From contig NZ_CP109592.1 in assembly GCF_036250675.1 (NCBI RefSeq), positions 124,001 to 188,000 of the forward strand: a stretch of DNA of 64,000 bases, given 5' to 3'. Made by a program: the position numbers and the translations under genes. This DNA is from Streptomyces sp. NBC_01689 (GTDB lineage: Bacteria > Actinomycetota > Actinomycetes > Streptomycetales > Streptomycetaceae). Every line of letters begins with the position of its first letter. Position 1 is the stretch's first letter. The notes below the pieces were generated by a model that saw only the letters and a list, made by a program, of their open reading frames with translations, did not search any database and was not told the origin of the DNA. Of the stretch, positions 1 through 49,222 are shown piece by piece.

Positions 1-2042
1 GCGCGGCCTCCGTTCTGGTCGCTCCGGTCGTTCTGGTCGAGGAGTTGGCGTACCTCTTCCTCGGTGGCTTCGACGGCGGTCATCGCGCCGCCCTCGGGCA
101 GTGCCTGCATCAGCCGGCCGCGGGCGGCCACCAGGGCGCAGGCGTCGGCGAGGGTGAGGACGCCCGCGGCGTGCGCGGCCGTCAGTTCGCCGACGGAGTG
201 GCCCATCAGGGCGTCGGGGCGGGCGCCCCAGGAGTGGACCAGGGCGTGGGCGGCGGTGCCGACGGCGAACAGCGCGGCCTGGGTGTAGGCGGTCCGGCCG
301 AGCAGGTCGGCCTCGGGCGAGCCCTCCTCGCAGAAGACGACCGAGCGCAGCGGCGGGCCGTCGAGGTGGCGGTCGAGTTCGGCGCAGACGGTGTCGAAGG
401 TCTCCGCGTACACGGGGTGGGCCCGGTAGAGGTCCTGGCCCATGCCGGGGCGCTGGGCGCCCTGGCCGCTGAAGAGGAACGCGGTCCCGCCGCCGGTGCC
501 GGCGGTGCCGGTGGCGACGTCGGGGCTGTGGGTGCCCTGTGCGGTGGCGGCGAGGGCGGTGAGCAGTTCCGTGTGGTCGCCGGCGACGGCGACGGCGCGG
601 TGGCCGAGGGTGTGCCGGGCGGCGGTCAGGGTGTGCGCGAGGTCGCGCAGGTCGGTGCCGGGGTGGGCGAGGAGGTGGCTGCGCAGCCGGGCGGCCTGGG
701 CGCGCAGGGCGTCCGGGGTGTGTCCGGAGACGGTGAACGCGCGGGGCCGGGCGGCCGGTTCGGGGCGGCCGGGGGCGGGCAGCGGCGCGGGCGGTTCCTC
801 CAGGATGACGTGCGCGTTGCTGCCGCTGATGCCGAAGGAGGAGACGCCGGCGCGGCGGGGCCGTGCGGTGTCGGCCGGCCAGGTGCGGGGCTCGGTGAGC
901 AGTTCGACGGCGCCGCTGGACCAGTCGATGTGCTCGGAGGGCTCGTCGACGTGGAGGGTGCGGGGCAGTTCGCCGTGGCGCATGGCCATGACCATCTTGA
1001 TGACTCCGGCGGCGCCGGCGGCGGCCTGGGTGTGGCCGAAGTTGGACTTGGCGGAGCCGAGCAGCAGGGGCCGGCCGTCCTCGCGGTCCTGTCCGTAGGT
1101 GGCGAACAGGGCGCGTGCCTCGATGGGGTCGCCGAGGGTGGTGCCGGTGCCGTGCGCCTCGACGGCGTCCACCTCGCGCGCGGTGAGGCCGGCGGCGGCG
1201 AGGGCCTGGCGGATGACGCGTTCCTGGGAGGGGCCGTTGGGGGCGGTCAGTCCGTTGGAGGCGCCGTCCTGGTTGGTCGCCGAGCCGCGGACCACGGCGA
1301 GGACGGGGTGGTGGTTGCGGCGGGCGTCGGAGAGCCGTTCCAGGAGCAGGACTCCGACGCCCTCGGAGAAGCTGGTGCCGTCGGCGGACGCGGCGAACGC
1401 CTTGCAGCGGCCGTCCGCGGCGAGTCCGTTCTGCGCGGTGAACTCGGTGTAGGTGCCGGGGGTGGCCATCACGGTGACGCCGCCGGCCAGGGCCATGCCG
1501 CACTCGCCGGTGCGCAGCGCGTGCGCGGCCAGGTGCAGGGAGACCAGTGCCGAGGAGCAGGCCGTGTCGATGGTCATGGTGGGGCCTTCGAGGCCGAAGG
1601 TGTAGGCGACGCGGCCGGAGATGACGCTGCCGGAGACGCCGAGGCCGATGTAGCCCTCCATGCCCTCGGGGATGTCGGCGAGGCCGGAGGCGTATCCGGA
1701 GCCCATCGCGCCCACGAACACGCCGGTGCGGCTGCCGCGCAGGGACAGCGGGTCGATGCCGGCCCGTTCGAAGACCTCCCAGGAGGACTCCAGCAGCAGG
1801 CGCTGCTGGGGGTCCATGGCGAGGGCCTCGCGGGGGGAGATCCCGAACAGGGAGGCGTCGAAGTGGGTGGCCCCGTAGAGGAATCCGGCCTGGAGTCCGG
1901 GCAGGCGTTCCAGGTCCCAGCCGCGGTCGGAGGGGAACGCGGAGATCGCGTCGCCGCCCTCGGCGACGAAGCGCCACAGCTCTTCGGGGGAGGTGACGCC
2001 GCCGGGGTACTGGCAGGCCATGCCGATGATGACGACGGGGTC
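1..2042 (-). other. PKS module 12: KS-AT, incomplete
   Basis: KS12 begins at residue 1831 of PKS4 ([15 protein letters not shown]) and has active-site context [14 protein letters not shown]12 carries GHSVGE, the form usual in malonyl-specific ATs. The second specificity motif (HAFH or YASH) lies beyond the edge, so malonyl is probable but not proven. Reductive domains are unknown. Confidence 0.85.
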
Positions 2043-5000
2043 GTCGTCGGCGGCGGCCACGGCGGCGGTCTCCGTGCGCACGGTGGTGCCGCCGAGTTCC
2101 TCGCGCAGGTGGCGGGCGAGCGCGGCGGGCCGGGGGTGGTCGAAGACGAGCGTGGGCGGCAGCCGCAGACCGGTCTCGGTGTTGAGGCGGTTGCGCAGCT
2201 CGACGGAGGTGAGGGAGTCGAAGCCGAGGTCGCGGAAGGACTGGTCGGCGCCGACCGCGCCGGCCGTGTCGTGGCCGAGGGCGGTGGCGGCGTGCCGGCG
2301 GACCAGGTCCAGGAGCAGCCGTTCCTGTTCCGCGGGTTCCAGGCCGGCCAGCCGTGCGGTCAGCCGGGGTGCGTCGCCGGTGCCGGCCTCGACGGTGCGC
2401 CGGGCCGGGGCGCGGACCAGGCCGCGCAGCAGCACGGGCAGCCGGCCGGCGCCGGCGGCGGTGCGCAGCGCGGCGGTGTCCAGGCGCAGCGGGGCGAGCA
2501 GCGGCTCGCCGGCCGTCAGGGCGGCGTCGAGGAGGTCCAGGCCCTGTTCGGCGGTGATCGCGGGCAGGCCGGAGGCGGCGATGCGCCGGATGTCGTCCTC
2601 GTCGAGGCCGCCCGTCATGCCGGCGTCGCCGGCCCACAGCGTCCAGGCGAGGGAGGTGGCGGGCAGGCCCTGGGCGTGCCGGTGCTGGGCGAGGGCGTCC
2701 AGGACGGTGTTGGCGGCCGCGTAGTTGGCCTGTCCGGCGCCGCCGAGCAGGCCGGCGGCGGAGGAGAACAGCACGAACGCCGTCAGGTCCGCGTCGCGGG
2801 TGGCGTGGTGCAGGGCGAGCGCGGAGGCCGCCTTGGCGCGCAGGACGGCGCCGAGGCGCTCGGGGGTGAGCGAGGCGAGGACGCCGTCGTCGAGGACACC
2901 GGCGGTGTGCACGACGCCGCGCAGCGGGCGCTCGGCGGGGATCCGGGCGAGGAGGGCGGCGAGCGCGGCGGGGTCGGCGGTGTCGCAGGCCTCGACGGTC
3001 ACCTGCGCGCCCTGTGCGGTGAGTTCGGCCGCCAGACCGCTCGCGCCCGGGGCGTCGGCGCCGCGCCGGGAGACGAGGACGAGGCCGCGTACGGCGTGCC
3101 GGGTGACGAGGTGGCGGGCGACGAGGGCGCCCAGGTAGCCGGTGCCGCCGGTGATCAGGACGGTGCCTTCGGGGTCCCAGGGGGCTCCGGGGCCGTCGGC
3201 CGGGTCCGCGGCGGGGCGGGCGGTGGGCCCGCGGGTGAGGCGGGGGGCGAGCGGCAGGCCGTCGCGCAGGGCGAGTTGGGGTTCGCCGGTGGCGAGGGCG
3301 GCGGCGAGGACGGAGGGCGTGGTGCCGGGGTCGGTGTCGGGGTCGGTGTCGAGCAGGACGAGGCGTCCGGGGTTCTCGCTCTGGGCGGAGCGGACCAGGC
3401 CCCAGGCGGCGGCCGCCGCGACGGCGGGCACGTCCTCGCCGTCGCGGGCGGCGATCGCCCCGCGGGTGAGGACGACGAGGCGGGCGCCGGCCGTGCGGGC
3501 GTCGGCGAGCCAGGTCTGCAGGGTCCGCAGGAGGTCCGCGGCGACGGTGGCGGGGTCGTCACCGGCGGGGCAGGGCAGCAGCACCGTCTCGGCGTCCTCG
3601 GGGAGTTCGCCGGGGCCGGACACGCGGGGCCAGGCGGCGTCGAGGCCGGTGTCCCCGTCCGTCCCGGCGACGTACCAGCGGCCGGCCGGGGGTGCGGCCG
3701 GGGCGCTCCCGGCGGGGCTCCAGGTGACCCGGTACAGGGCTCCGGCGGCGGCCGGGGCGGCGGCGCCGCGCAGGCTGTCGGCGGAGACGGGCCGGGAGAC
3801 GAGGGTGTCGACGGTGGCGACGGGGCGGCCCTCGGCGTCGGCGATGCGCAGGGCGACCCCGCTCGCGCCGGACGGTTCGATCCGTACCCGCAGGCTGGTG
3901 GCTCCGACCGCGTGCAGGCGCACCCCGCTCCACGAGAACGGCAGGCCGACCCCGGCGGGGCCGCCCTCCTCCCCCGCGGGTGCGGTGAGCTGGGCGTGCA
4001 GGGCGGCGTCCAGCAGCGCGGGGTGCAGTCCGTAGCGGGCCGCGTCCTTGTGCTGGTCCTCGGGCAGCGCGACCTCGGCGTACCACGCCCCGTCGGCGCG
4101 CCAGGCGGCCCGCAGGCCCTGGAAGACGGGCCCGTACTGGTAGCCGGTGTCGGCGAGGGCGGCGTAGAAGCCGTCGAGGGGGACGGGGCGGGCGCCGGGC
4201 GGCGGCCAGGCCGTCAGGTCGAAGGCGGCGTCGGTGCTCCCGGCGGTCTGGGGGGCCAGGACCGCGGAGGCGTGGCGGGTCCACTCGGTGCCGGTGTCGT
4301 CCGCGGCGGTCTCGAGGCGTGCGTAGACGGCCAGTTGGCGGCGGCCGGTGTCGTCGGGGGCGCCGAGGACGAGCTGGAGCTGCGCGGTGTCCTTCTCCGC
4401 GAGGACGAGCGGGGCTTCGAGGGTCAGTTCCTCCAGCAGGTCGCAGCCGGCCTCGTCGCCCGCGCGCAGGGCGAGTTCGGCGAAGGCGGTGCCCGGCAGC
4501 AGGACGGCGCCGGAGACCCGGTGGTCGGCGAGCCAGGGCTGGGAGCGTGCCGAGAGCAGGCCGGTGAGCAGGACCCGGCCGTCGTCGGCGACGCGGACGA
4601 CGGCGCTCAGCAGCGGGTGTCCGGCGCTGCCGAGTCCCGCGCCGGAGAGGTCGCCGGCGCCGCGGGCGCTCATGCGCAGCCAGTAGTCGTCGCGCTGGAA
4701 GGCGTAGGTGGGCAGGTCGACGCGGGCGGTGCCGGGCGCGGGCAGCAGGCGCTGCCAGTCCACGGCGGCGCCGTGCGTGAAGAGTCCGGCCACGGCCGCC
4801 AGCAGTGCGGGGGCCTCGGGCCGGTCCTTGCGCAGGGAGGCGAGGCAGACGCGTTCGGTGGTGTCGTCGGGCAGGCAGGCGCGGGCGAGCGCGGTGAGGG
4901 TGGCGTCGGGTCCGAGCTCGACGAACCGGCTGACGCCGTGTCCGGCGAGCCAGTCGATGCCGTCGGCGAAGCGCACGGGCCGGCGCAGGTGGCGCACCCA

Positions 5001-7532
5001 GTAGTCGGGCGAGCCCAGTTCGTCGGCGGTGGCCGGCCGGCCGGTCAGGTTGGAGACGACGGTGATGCGCGGCGCGTGGTAGGTGACGCTCTCGGCGACG
5101 GCGCGGAACTCGTCGAGGGCCGCGTCCATGCGGGCGCTGTGGAAGGCGTGGCCGACGCGCAGGCGCCGGGTGCGCCGCTGCCGGGCCTCCAGCTGGGCGG
5201 CGACCTCTTCGACGGCGTTCTCGTCGCCGGAGATCACCGTGGAGCGGGGGCCGTTGAGGGCGGCGATGCTCACGGCGCCGCCGTGGGCGGCGAGCAGCGG
5301 GGTGACCTCGTCCTCGGTCGCCTCGACGGAGATCATGGCGCCGCCCGGCGGGAGCGCCTGCATGATGCGGCCGCGGGCCGCGACCAGCCGGCAGGCGTCG
5401 GCCAGCGACCAGACGCCCGCGGCGTGCGCGGCGGACAGTTCGCCCAGGGAGTGTCCGACGAGGTACTTGGGCCTGACGCCCCAGGACTCCAGCAGCCGGA
5501 ACAGGGCCACTTCGAGGGCGAACAGCGCGGGCTGGGTGAGGTCGGTGCCGTCCAGGGCGTCGGGGCCCTCGGCGCCGTCGAGGACGATGCTCTTCAGCGA
5601 GCGGCCCAGGGCGGTGTCGAGGTGGGCGCAGACCGCGTCGAAGGCCGCGGCGAAGGCGGGGAACGCCGCGTACAGCTCGCGTCCCATGCCGGTGCGCTGG
5701 GATCCCTGTCCGGAGAAGAGGAAGGCGGTGGCGCCGCGCAGGACGCGGCCGGTGACGACGTGCGGGGCGTCGGGCGTGTCGGGGTTGTCGTCGGCGAGCC
5801 GGGCCAGGCCGCGCAGCGCGGCGGCGTGGTCGTCGGCGAGGACGACGGCACGGTGTTCGAACAGCTGGCGGGTGGTGAGGAGCGCGTGGGCGATGCCGGG
5901 GGACGCGTGGTCGTCCTCGCCGGTGACGCGGTCCAGGAGCCGGGCGGCCTGGCCGCGCAGGGCGGCGGCGCCGCGCGCGGAGACGATCCACGGCACGACC
6001 GGGGACGGCGGTACGGCCGGGCTGCCGTCGGGTGCGGCGCCGTCGGGTGCCGTGGTGCCGGGTGCCGTGGTGTCCTGGGCCGGCCGGGCGGCGGGGGCCG
6101 TGCCGGGGGCGTCCTGCGCGGCGGCGTCGCCGGCGGGGTGCTCGGCGGGCGCGGCCTCCAGGATGGTGTGGGCGTTGGTGCCGCTGATGCCGAAGGACGA
6201 CACGGCGGCGCGGCGCGGCCGGTCCCCGGTGTCGGGCCAGTCGGCGGGCTCGGTGAGCAGGCGGACGTGGCCCGCGGACCAGTCGACGTGGGTCGAGGGC
6301 TCGGAGACGTGCAGGGTGCGCGGGAGGCGGCCGTGGCGCAGCGCCATGACCATCTTGATGACGCTGGCGACGCCGGCGGCGGCCTGGGTGTGGCCGAGGT
6401 TGGACTTCAGGGAGCCGAGCAGCAGCGGACGCTCGGCGTCCTTGGCGCCGCCGTAGGTGGCCAGCAGGGCCTGGGCCTCGATCGGGTCGCCCAGGGAGGT
6501 GCCGGTGCCGTGGGCGTCGACGGCGTCGATGTCGGCGGCGCTCAGGCCGGCGTTGGCCAGGGCCTGTTCGATGACGCGCTGCTGGGCGGGGCCGTTGGGG
6601 GCGGTGAGGCCGTTGGAGGCGCCGTCGGAGTTGACGGCCGAGCCGCGGACGACGGCGAGGACGGGGTGGCCGTTGCGGCGGGCGTCGGAGAGGCGCTCCA
6701 CCAGGAGCAGGCCGACGCCCTCGGACCATCCGGTGCCGTCGGCGTCGTCGGAGAACGCCTTGCAGCGGCCGTCGGCGGCGAGGCCGCGCTGCCGGCTGAA
6801 CTCGAAGAGCAGTCCGGGGGTGGCCATGACGGCGACGCCGCCGGCCAGGGCGAGGTCGCACTCGCCCGACCGCAGTGCCTGAACGGCCCAGTGGAGGGCG
6901 ACCAGGGAGGAGGAGCAGGCGGTGTCGACGGTGACGGTGGGGCCCTCCAGTCCCAGGACGTAGGAGATGCGGCCGGAGGCGACGGAGGTGGCGTTGCCCG
7001 CGAGCATCAGTCCGTGGACGTCCTCGGGGACCTCCACGGGGCCCTGGCCGTAGCCGGAGGTGGCGGCGCCGACGAAGACGCCGGTGGCGCTGGAGCGGAG
7101 GGTGGCGGGCGGGATGCCGGCCCGCTCCAGGAGTTCCCAGGACGCCTGCAGCAGCAGCCGCTGCTGGGGGTCGGTGGCGAGGGCCTCGCGCGGGCTCATG
7201 CCGAAGAACCCGGCGTCGAACGCGGCGGCGTCGCCGAGGAAGCCGCCCTCGCGGGTGGAGAAGGTGCCCGGTTTGTCGGGGTCGGGGTCGAAGCGGTCCT
7301 CGATGTCCCAGCCGCGGTCGGCGGGCAGCGGGCCGATGGCGTCGCCGTCCTCGTCGACGAGCCGCCACAGGTCCTCGGGGGTGGCCACCGCGCCGGGGAA
7401 GCGGCAGCTCATCGAGACGATGGCGATGGGCTCGCGCTGCTTCTCCTCCACCTCGTGGAGCTGCCGGCGGGTCTGGCGCAGCTCCGCCGTCACCCGCTTG
7501 AGGTACTCGACGTACTTGCCGTCGTCAGCCAC
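1..7532 (-). CDS. Type I PKS (PKS4), modules 11 and 12, truncated at the window edge
   Basis: This modular polyketide synthase continues past position 1, so only the first 2510 codons are present. The start is GTG at 7532, preceded by AAGGAAG with 8 nt spacing. Residues 1-33 form a coiled-coil docking helix ([16 protein letters not shown]). Domains in order, rough residues: KS11 34-460, AT11 600-920 (GHSLGE and HAFH, malonyl type), DH11 965-1250 (His1004 in an intact HxxxGxxxxP motif, Asp1175 in LLDAALH), KR11 1456-1700 (GGTGYLG, LDD, so B-type), ACP11 around 1774 (GFDSL), KS12 1831-2250 (DTACSSA), then AT12 from 2348 (GHSVGE), cut off. It takes the chain from PKS3 and should add a malonyl unit processed to a double bond, then start the next extension. 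It lies 156 nt downstream of PKS3 on the same strand. No thioesterase is visible, so termination lies on a later protein or later in this one. Confidence 0.96.
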   Translation of the reverse strand, partial: MADDGKYVEYLKRVTAELRQTRRQLHEVEEKQREPIAIVSMSCRFPGAVATPEDLWRLVDEDGDAIGPLPADRGWDIEDRFDPDPDKPGTFSTREGGFLGDAAAFDAGFFGMSPREALATDPQQRLLLQASWELLERAGIPPATLRSSATGVFVGAATSGYGQGPVEVPEDVHGLMLAGNATSVASGRISYVLGLEGPTVTVDTACSSSLVALHWAVQALRSGECDLALAGGVAVMATPGLLFEFSRQRGLAADGRCKAFSDDADGTGWSEGVGLLLVERLSDARRNGHPVLAVVRGSAVNSDGASNGLTAPNGPAQQRVIEQALANAGLSAADIDAVDAHGTGTSLGDPIEAQALLATYGGAKDAERPLLLGSLKSNLGHTQAAAGVASVIKMVMALRHGRLPRTLHVSEPSTHVDWSAGHVRLLTEPADWPDTGDRPRRAAVSSFGISGTNAHTILEAAPAEHPAGDAAAQDAPGTAPAARPAQDTTAPGTTAPDGAAPDGSPAVPPSPVVPWIVSARGAAALRGQAARLLDRVTGEDDHASPGIAHALLTTRQLFEHRAVVLADDHAAALRGLARLADDNPDTPDAPHVVTGRVLRGATAFLFSGQGSQRTGMGRELYAAFPAFAAAFDAVCAHLDTALGRSLKSIVLDGAEGPDALDGTDLTQPALFALEVALFRLLESWGVRPKYLVGHSLGELSAAHAAGVWSLADACRLVAARGRIMQALPPGGAMISVEATEDEVTPLLAAHGGAVSIAALNGPRSTVISGDENAVEEVAAQLEARQRRTRRLRVGHAFHSARMDAALDEFRAVAESVTYHAPRITVVSNLTGRPATADELGSPDYWVRHLRRPVRFADGIDWLAGHGVSRFVELGPDATLTALARACLPDDTTERVCLASLRKDRPEAPALLAAVAGLFTHGAAVDWQRLLPAPGTARVDLPTYAFQRDDYWLRMSARGAGDLSGAGLGSAGHPLLSAVVRVADDGRVLLTGLLSARSQPWLADHRVSGAVLLPGTAFAELALRAGDEAGCDLLEELTLEAPLVLAEKDTAQLQLVLGAPDDTGRRQLAVYARLETAADDTGTEWTRHASAVLAPQTAGSTDAAFDLTAWPPPGARPVPLDGFYAALADTGYQYGPVFQGLRAAWRADGAWYAEVALPEDQHKDAARYGLHPALLDAALHAQLTAPAGEEGGPAGVGLPFSWSGVRLHAVGATSLRVRIEPSGASGVALRIADAEGRPVATVDTLVSRPVSADSLRGAAAPAAAGALYRVTWSPAGSAPAAPPAGRWYVAGTDGDTGLDAAWPRVSGPGELPEDAETVLLPCPAGDDPATVAADLLRTLQTWLADARTAGARLVVLTRGAIAARDGEDVPAVAAAAAWGLVRSAQSENPGRLVLLDTDPDTDPGTTPSVLAAALATGEPQLALRDGLPLAPRLTRGPTARPAADPADGPGAPWDPEGTVLITGGTGYLGALVARHLVTRHAVRGLVLVSRRGADAPGASGLAAELTAQGAQVTVEACDTADPAALAALLARIPAERPLRGVVHTAGVLDDGVLASLTPERLGAVLRAKAASALALHHATRDADLTAFVLFSSAAGLLGGAGQANYAAANTVLDALAQHRHAQGLPATSLAWTLWAGDAGMTGGLDEDDIRRIAASGLPAITAEQGLDLLDAALTAGEPLLAPLRLDTAALRTAAGAGRLPVLLRGLVRAPARRTVEAGTGDAPRLTARLAGLEPAEQERLLLDLVRRHAATALGHDTAGAVGADQSFRDLGFDSLTSVELRNRLNTETGLRLPPTLVFDHPRPAALARHLREELGGTTVRTETAAVAAADDDPVVIIGMACQYPGGVTSPEELWRFVAEGGDAISAFPSDRGWDLERLPGLQAGFLYGATHFDASLFGISPREALAMDPQQRLLLESSWEVFERAGIDPLSLRGSRTGVFVGAMGSGYASGLADIPEGMEGYIGLGVSGSVISGRVAYTFGLEGPTMTIDTACSSALVSLHLAAHALRTGECGMALAGGVTVMATPGTYTEFTAQNGLAADGRCKAFAASADGTSFSEGVGVLLLERLSDARRNHHPVLAVVRGSATNQDGASNGLTAPNGPSQERVIRQALAAAGLTAREVDAVEAHGTGTTLGDPIEARALFATYGQDREDGRPLLLGSAKSNFGHTQAAAGAAGVIKMVMAMRHGELPRTLHVDEPSEHIDWSSGAVELLTEPRTWPADTARPRRAGVSSFGISGSNAHVILEEPPAPLPAPGRPEPAARPRAFTVSGHTPDALRAQAARLRSHLLAHPGTDLRDLAHTLTAARHTLGHRAVAVAGDHTELLTALAATAQGTHSPDVATGTAGTGGGTAFLFSGQGAQRPGMGQDLYRAHPVYAETFDTVCAELDRHLDGPPLRSVVFCEEGSPEADLLGRTAYTQAALFAVGTAAHALVHSWGARPDALMGHSVGELTAAHAAGVLTLADACALVAARGRLMQALPEGGAMTAVEATEEEVRQLLDQNDRSDQNGGR
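2043..7433 (-). other. PKS module 11: KS-AT(malonyl)-DH-KR-ACP
   Basis: The AT has GHSLGE and HAFH, indicating malonyl-CoA. The DH has H-R-V-S-G-x4-P and LLDAALH. There is no ER between DH and KR. The KR has a Rossmann GGTGYLG, an LDD motif and a YAAAN active site. Predicted outcome: a trans-type alpha,beta double bond (B-type KR plus active DH). The KS active site is [12 protein letters not shown]. Confidence 0.92.
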
Positions 7533-7605
7533 GTGTCTCACTTCCTTGACCCGGGCCGGACCGTGTCCGCCGCGCGGGAGCCAGTGCCAAAGTGGGGAGG
7601 TCCAG

Positions 7606-7667
7606 GGCCGGAGCCAAGCGGTCGGCTCCGGTCGGGGGATGGTCCGCGGCGGTGGGTGCCGCCGCGG
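7606..7667 (-). terminator. Two hairpins between PKS3 and PKS4
   Basis: Downstream of the PKS3 stop (7689) there is a 9-bp perfect stem, arms 7644-7652 and 7659-7667 with a 6-nt loop. Further on is an 8-bp perfect stem, arms 7608-7615 and 7624-7631 with an 8-nt loop. No U-tract follows, as is usual in Streptomyces. They may attenuate or process the transcript between the two PKS genes rather than end it, because PKS4 follows by only 156 nt. Confidence 0.5.
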
Positions 7668-7688
7668 TGCGGGCGTCCGCTGCCGTGG

Positions 7689-31883
<24,195 letters not shown>

Positions 31884-32044
31884 GGACTGCCCCCATGCTG
31901 TTGTGGTGAGAAAGGGTCGCGCCTGGTGCGGCTTGGACAGCATGTCCCGGGGGTGGACGGTTTCCGTGGCCCCGGCCGGGTTGTCTGGGGAAACCCTTGG
32001 AAATCATCACCGCAGGCCGGGGACGTGGCGGTGGACACGGCGAA
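31884..32044. promoter_or_regulatory. Non-coding region upstream of PKS3
   Basis: These 161 nt separate the PKS3 start from the terminator of the rmlA-mqnB cassette. Because a strong hairpin sits upstream, a PKS3 promoter is expected here. A GGGGGCAG ribosome-binding site lies just before the ATG. I see no convincing -35/-10 pair; the clearest element is the inverted repeat at 31985-32000. Confidence 0.5.
31985..32000. promoter_or_regulatory. Candidate LuxR-type operator upstream of PKS3
   Basis: CTGGGGAAACCCTTGG matches 13 of 16 positions of the PAS-LuxR (PimM-type) consensus CTVGGGAWWTCCCBAG as I recall it, on either strand. It lies about 100 nt upstream of the PKS3 start. A related element lies upstream of PKS1. 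No regulator gene is in the window, so the assignment is inferred. Confidence 0.4.
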
Positions 32045-32083
32045 GCGGCGGGGCCGGGCGACGTGGTCGCCCGGCCCCGCCGC
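32045..32083 (-). terminator. Strong hairpin terminator after the rmlA-mqnB cassette
   Basis: A perfect 18-bp inverted repeat, arms 32045-32062 and 32066-32083 with a 3-nt loop, starts 20 nt past the mqnB stop at 32104. It is almost entirely G+C with no U-tract, as expected for Streptomyces terminators. Being symmetric it could act in either direction. It should separate the cassette's transcription from PKS3. Confidence 0.85.
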
Positions 32084-32103
32084 GTCGCGCCGGCCGTGTC
32101 CGC

Positions 32104-32850
32104 TCAGGTGTACGGGGGTGGGGGGCCCTTCTCCAGGACGGTGCGCAGGGCGGCGAAGGCCTCCTGGAGGGCGGCGAGGGCCTCGCCGATGCGCCAGGCC
32201 GCACGGTCGCGGGGGCCGACGGCGTTGGAGACGGTGCGGATCTCCAGTACGGGGATGCCGTGCGCGGCGGCCGCTTCGGCGACGCCGAATCCCTCCATGG
32301 CCTCGGCGCCCGCGTCGGGGTGGGCGTGTGCGAGGGCGCGGGCGCGGGCGGCGGTGCCGGTGGCGGTGGAGACGGTCAGGACGGGGGCGTGGGCGGCGCC
32401 GAGGGCGCGGGCCGCGGCGGCGGCGAGACGGGGCGGGCAGGTGTGGGTGGTCCTGCCGAAACCGAGGGTGTCGACGGGGAGGAAGCCGTCCGGGGAGTCG
32501 GCGCCGAGGTCGGCGGCGACGATGCGGTCGGCGACGACGGCGGCGCCGACCGGTGCGTGGGGGGCGAAGCCTCCGCCGATGCCGGCCGCGACGACGAGGT
32601 GGTAGGGCTCGTCGCGCAGGGCCGCCGCGGTGAGGGCGGCGCCGGTGGCGGCCGCGGCGGCGGCCGGCCCGACGCCCCCGGCGAGCAGGTCGGCGCGGAG
32701 CGGGCCGGGGGCGGTGCCGTCGCCGGTGCGTCGCAGGACGTGGCCGGGCAGGGCGTGTTCGGCGGGGGGTGCGGCGGGTTCCAGGCCCCGGGCGGCGGCT
32801 TCGCGTTCCGCGGTGACGGCGGTCACCACGAGCAGCCGTACGGGGGTCAT
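32104..32850 (-). CDS. mqnB: Futalosine-hydrolase-like nucleosidase (MqnB family)
   Basis: This 248-aa protein is a nucleoside phosphorylase/hydrolase-fold enzyme. In the menaquinone futalosine pathway MqnB releases hypoxanthine from futalosine. Supporting motifs: N-terminal LLVVTAVTAEREAA, the glycine-rich VVAAGIGGGFAPHAPVG, VADRIVAADLGADSPDGF, VSTATGTAARA, and EAMEGFGVAEAAAAHGIPVL with the substrate-binding MEG, then IRTVSNAVGPRDRAAWRIGEA. These fit actinomycete MqnB better than MTA/SAH nucleosidases, though that relative is the main alternative. Its ATG overlaps the rmlA stop (ATGA), so the two are translationally coupled. A strong terminator follows. Its presence in a polyketide/deoxysugar cluster is unexpected: housekeeping duplicate, self-protection, or an altered substrate are all possible. 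The family call is firm; the role here is unknown. Confidence 0.8.
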   Translation of the reverse strand: MTPVRLLVVTAVTAEREAAARGLEPAAPPAEHALPGHVLRRTGDGTAPGPLRADLLAGGVGPAAAAAATGAALTAAALRDEPYHLVVAAGIGGGFAPHAPVGAAVVADRIVAADLGADSPDGFLPVDTLGFGRTTHTCPPRLAAAAARALGAAHAPVLTVSTATGTAARARALAHAHPDAGAEAMEGFGVAEAAAAHGIPVLEIRTVSNAVGPRDRAAWRIGEALAALQEAFAALRTVLEKGPPPPYT

Positions 32851-33914
32851 GACGGGATCTGCACGCGGCCGTGGTCGCCGATCACGAACCGGTGGGCGGC
32901 GGGCAGGCGTGGGGCGAGGGTGACTTGGACGTTGCGGCCGATGAGGGAGGCCTCGACGCGGCGGATGCGGTCGAAGGAGGAGTCGCGCAGCACGATGGAG
33001 AACTCGATCTCGCTGGCGGTGATGCGGCAGTTCTCGGCGACGGAGGTGGAGGGGCCGATGTAGGAGTCGGTGATGACGCTGCCGGCGCCGATGACGGCGG
33101 GGCCGACGATGCGTGAGTTGCGCACCACGGTGCCGGCCTCGATGCGGACGCGTCCGATGATCTCGCTGGCCTCGTCGACGTGACCGTCGATGCGGGTCTC
33201 CAGGCGTTCCAGGAGGGTGCGGTTGACCTCCAGCATGTCGTTGACGTTGCCGGTGTCCTTCCAGTACCCGGTGATCACGGTGGAGCGCACGGCGAACCGC
33301 TGCTCGACCAGCCAGCGCAGGGCGTCGGTGATCTCCAGTTCGCCGCGCGGGGAGGGGGAGATGGCGCGGACGGCGTCGTGGATGTGGGGGGTGAAGAGGT
33401 AGACGCCGGCGACGGCGAGGTCGCTCCTGGGGTGCTTGGGCTTCTCCTCCAGGTCGATGACGTTGCCGCTGTCGTCGATGACGGCGACGCCGAAGGCGGT
33501 GGGGTCGGGGACGCGGGTGAGGAGGATCTGCGCGTCGCAGCGGTCCTTGCGGAACTCGTCGACGACGTCGGTGATGCCGTCGAGGACGAAGTTGTCGCCG
33601 AGGTACATGACGAAGTCGTCGTCGCCGAGGAAGGGGCGGGCGATGAGGACGGCGTGGGCGAGTCCGAGGGGGTCGCCCTGCGGTATGTAGGTGATGTCCA
33701 GGCCGAAGGCGGAGCCGTCGCCGACGGCGGCCTCGATCTCCTCGGCGGTGTTCCCGACGATGATGCCGACTTCGGTGATGCCTGCTTCGGCGATGGCTTC
33801 GAGGCCGTAGAAGAGGATCGGTTTGTTGGCGACCGGCACCAGTTGCTTGCTGGACGTGTGGGTGATCGGCCGCAGTCGCGTACCGGATCCCCCCGCGAGC
33901 ACGAGAGCCTTCAC
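32847..33914 (-). CDS. rmlA: Glucose-1-phosphate thymidylyltransferase, long form
   Basis: This 355-aa enzyme condenses glucose-1-phosphate and dTTP to TDP-glucose, the first step to TDP-deoxysugars. The start is GTG at 33914, which places the nucleotide-binding motif at the N-terminus (VKALVLAGGSGTRLRPIT). Other marks are KPILFYGLEAIAEAG, the sugar-binding YIPQGDPLGLAHAV, MYLGDNF, and VDLEEKP-like IDLEEKPKHP. The length and the C-terminal hexapeptide-like repeats (about residues 245-330: IIGRVRIEAGTVVRNS, AVIGAGSVITDSYIG) mark the long StrD-type form common in antibiotic clusters, not the ~290-aa primary-metabolism form. It is followed, with a 4-nt overlap, by the mqnB-like gene. It presumably supplies the dideoxysugar made by the dehydratase and ketoreductase at the right end; TDP-glucose 4,6-dehydratase is not in the window. 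Confidence 0.95.
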   Translation of the reverse strand: MKALVLAGGSGTRLRPITHTSSKQLVPVANKPILFYGLEAIAEAGITEVGIIVGNTAEEIEAAVGDGSAFGLDITYIPQGDPLGLAHAVLIARPFLGDDDFVMYLGDNFVLDGITDVVDEFRKDRCDAQILLTRVPDPTAFGVAVIDDSGNVIDLEEKPKHPRSDLAVAGVYLFTPHIHDAVRAISPSPRGELEITDALRWLVEQRFAVRSTVITGYWKDTGNVNDMLEVNRTLLERLETRIDGHVDEASEIIGRVRIEAGTVVRNSRIVGPAVIGAGSVITDSYIGPSTSVAENCRITASEIEFSIVLRDSSFDRIRRVEASLIGRNVQVTLAPRLPAAHRFVIGDHGRVQIPS

Positions 33915-33983
33915 AGTTCCATCCAGGTGACGAGTGGCTGATCGGCCGGTGGTCGCCGGGGCGTCCACGCGGCCGGGTGGGGT

Positions 33984-34016
33984 GGGGGCGGCCGTCCTTG
34001 CCGGACGGCCGCCTCC
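33984..34016 (-). terminator. Hairpin terminator after PKS2
   Basis: An 11-bp perfect stem, arms 33987-33997 and 34003-34013 with a 5-nt loop, extends by further pairs including one wobble. It starts 5 nt past the PKS2 stop at 34022. It separates PKS2 from rmlA, whose start is only about 70 nt further on, so any rmlA promoter must lie in that short stretch or transcription reads through. Confidence 0.75.
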
Positions 34017-34021
34017 GTGGT

Positions 34022-49174
<15,153 letters not shown>

Positions 49175-49222
49175 GGCAAAAAGTCAGCCCTTCGAGAATC
49201 GGGAGCCATGACGGGGTTCCGC

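Noticed and set aside
3559..7368. Long minus-strand Arg/Pro-rich frames overlapping the PKS genes (also 15661-20961, 12523-15639, 8659-12405)
   Set aside because: Out-of-frame shadows on the coding strand caused by high GC; composition is Arg/Pro/His-rich with no recognisable fold.
31884..31943. Upstream extension of PKS3 by 20 codons
   Set aside because: The ATG at 31883 aligns its docking helix with those of PKS2 and PKS4 and has a G-rich ribosome-binding site; the extension has no counterpart.
32104..32850. MTA/SAH nucleosidase as the primary call for the nucleosidase
   Set aside because: The EAMEGFGVAEAA and SNAVGPRDRAAWRIGEA motifs fit MqnB better; kept only as an alternative.
49175..49222. 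Promoter or terminator between PKS1 and PKS2
   Set aside because: Only 48 nt with no inverted repeat or promoter-like element; best read as a simple operon junction.
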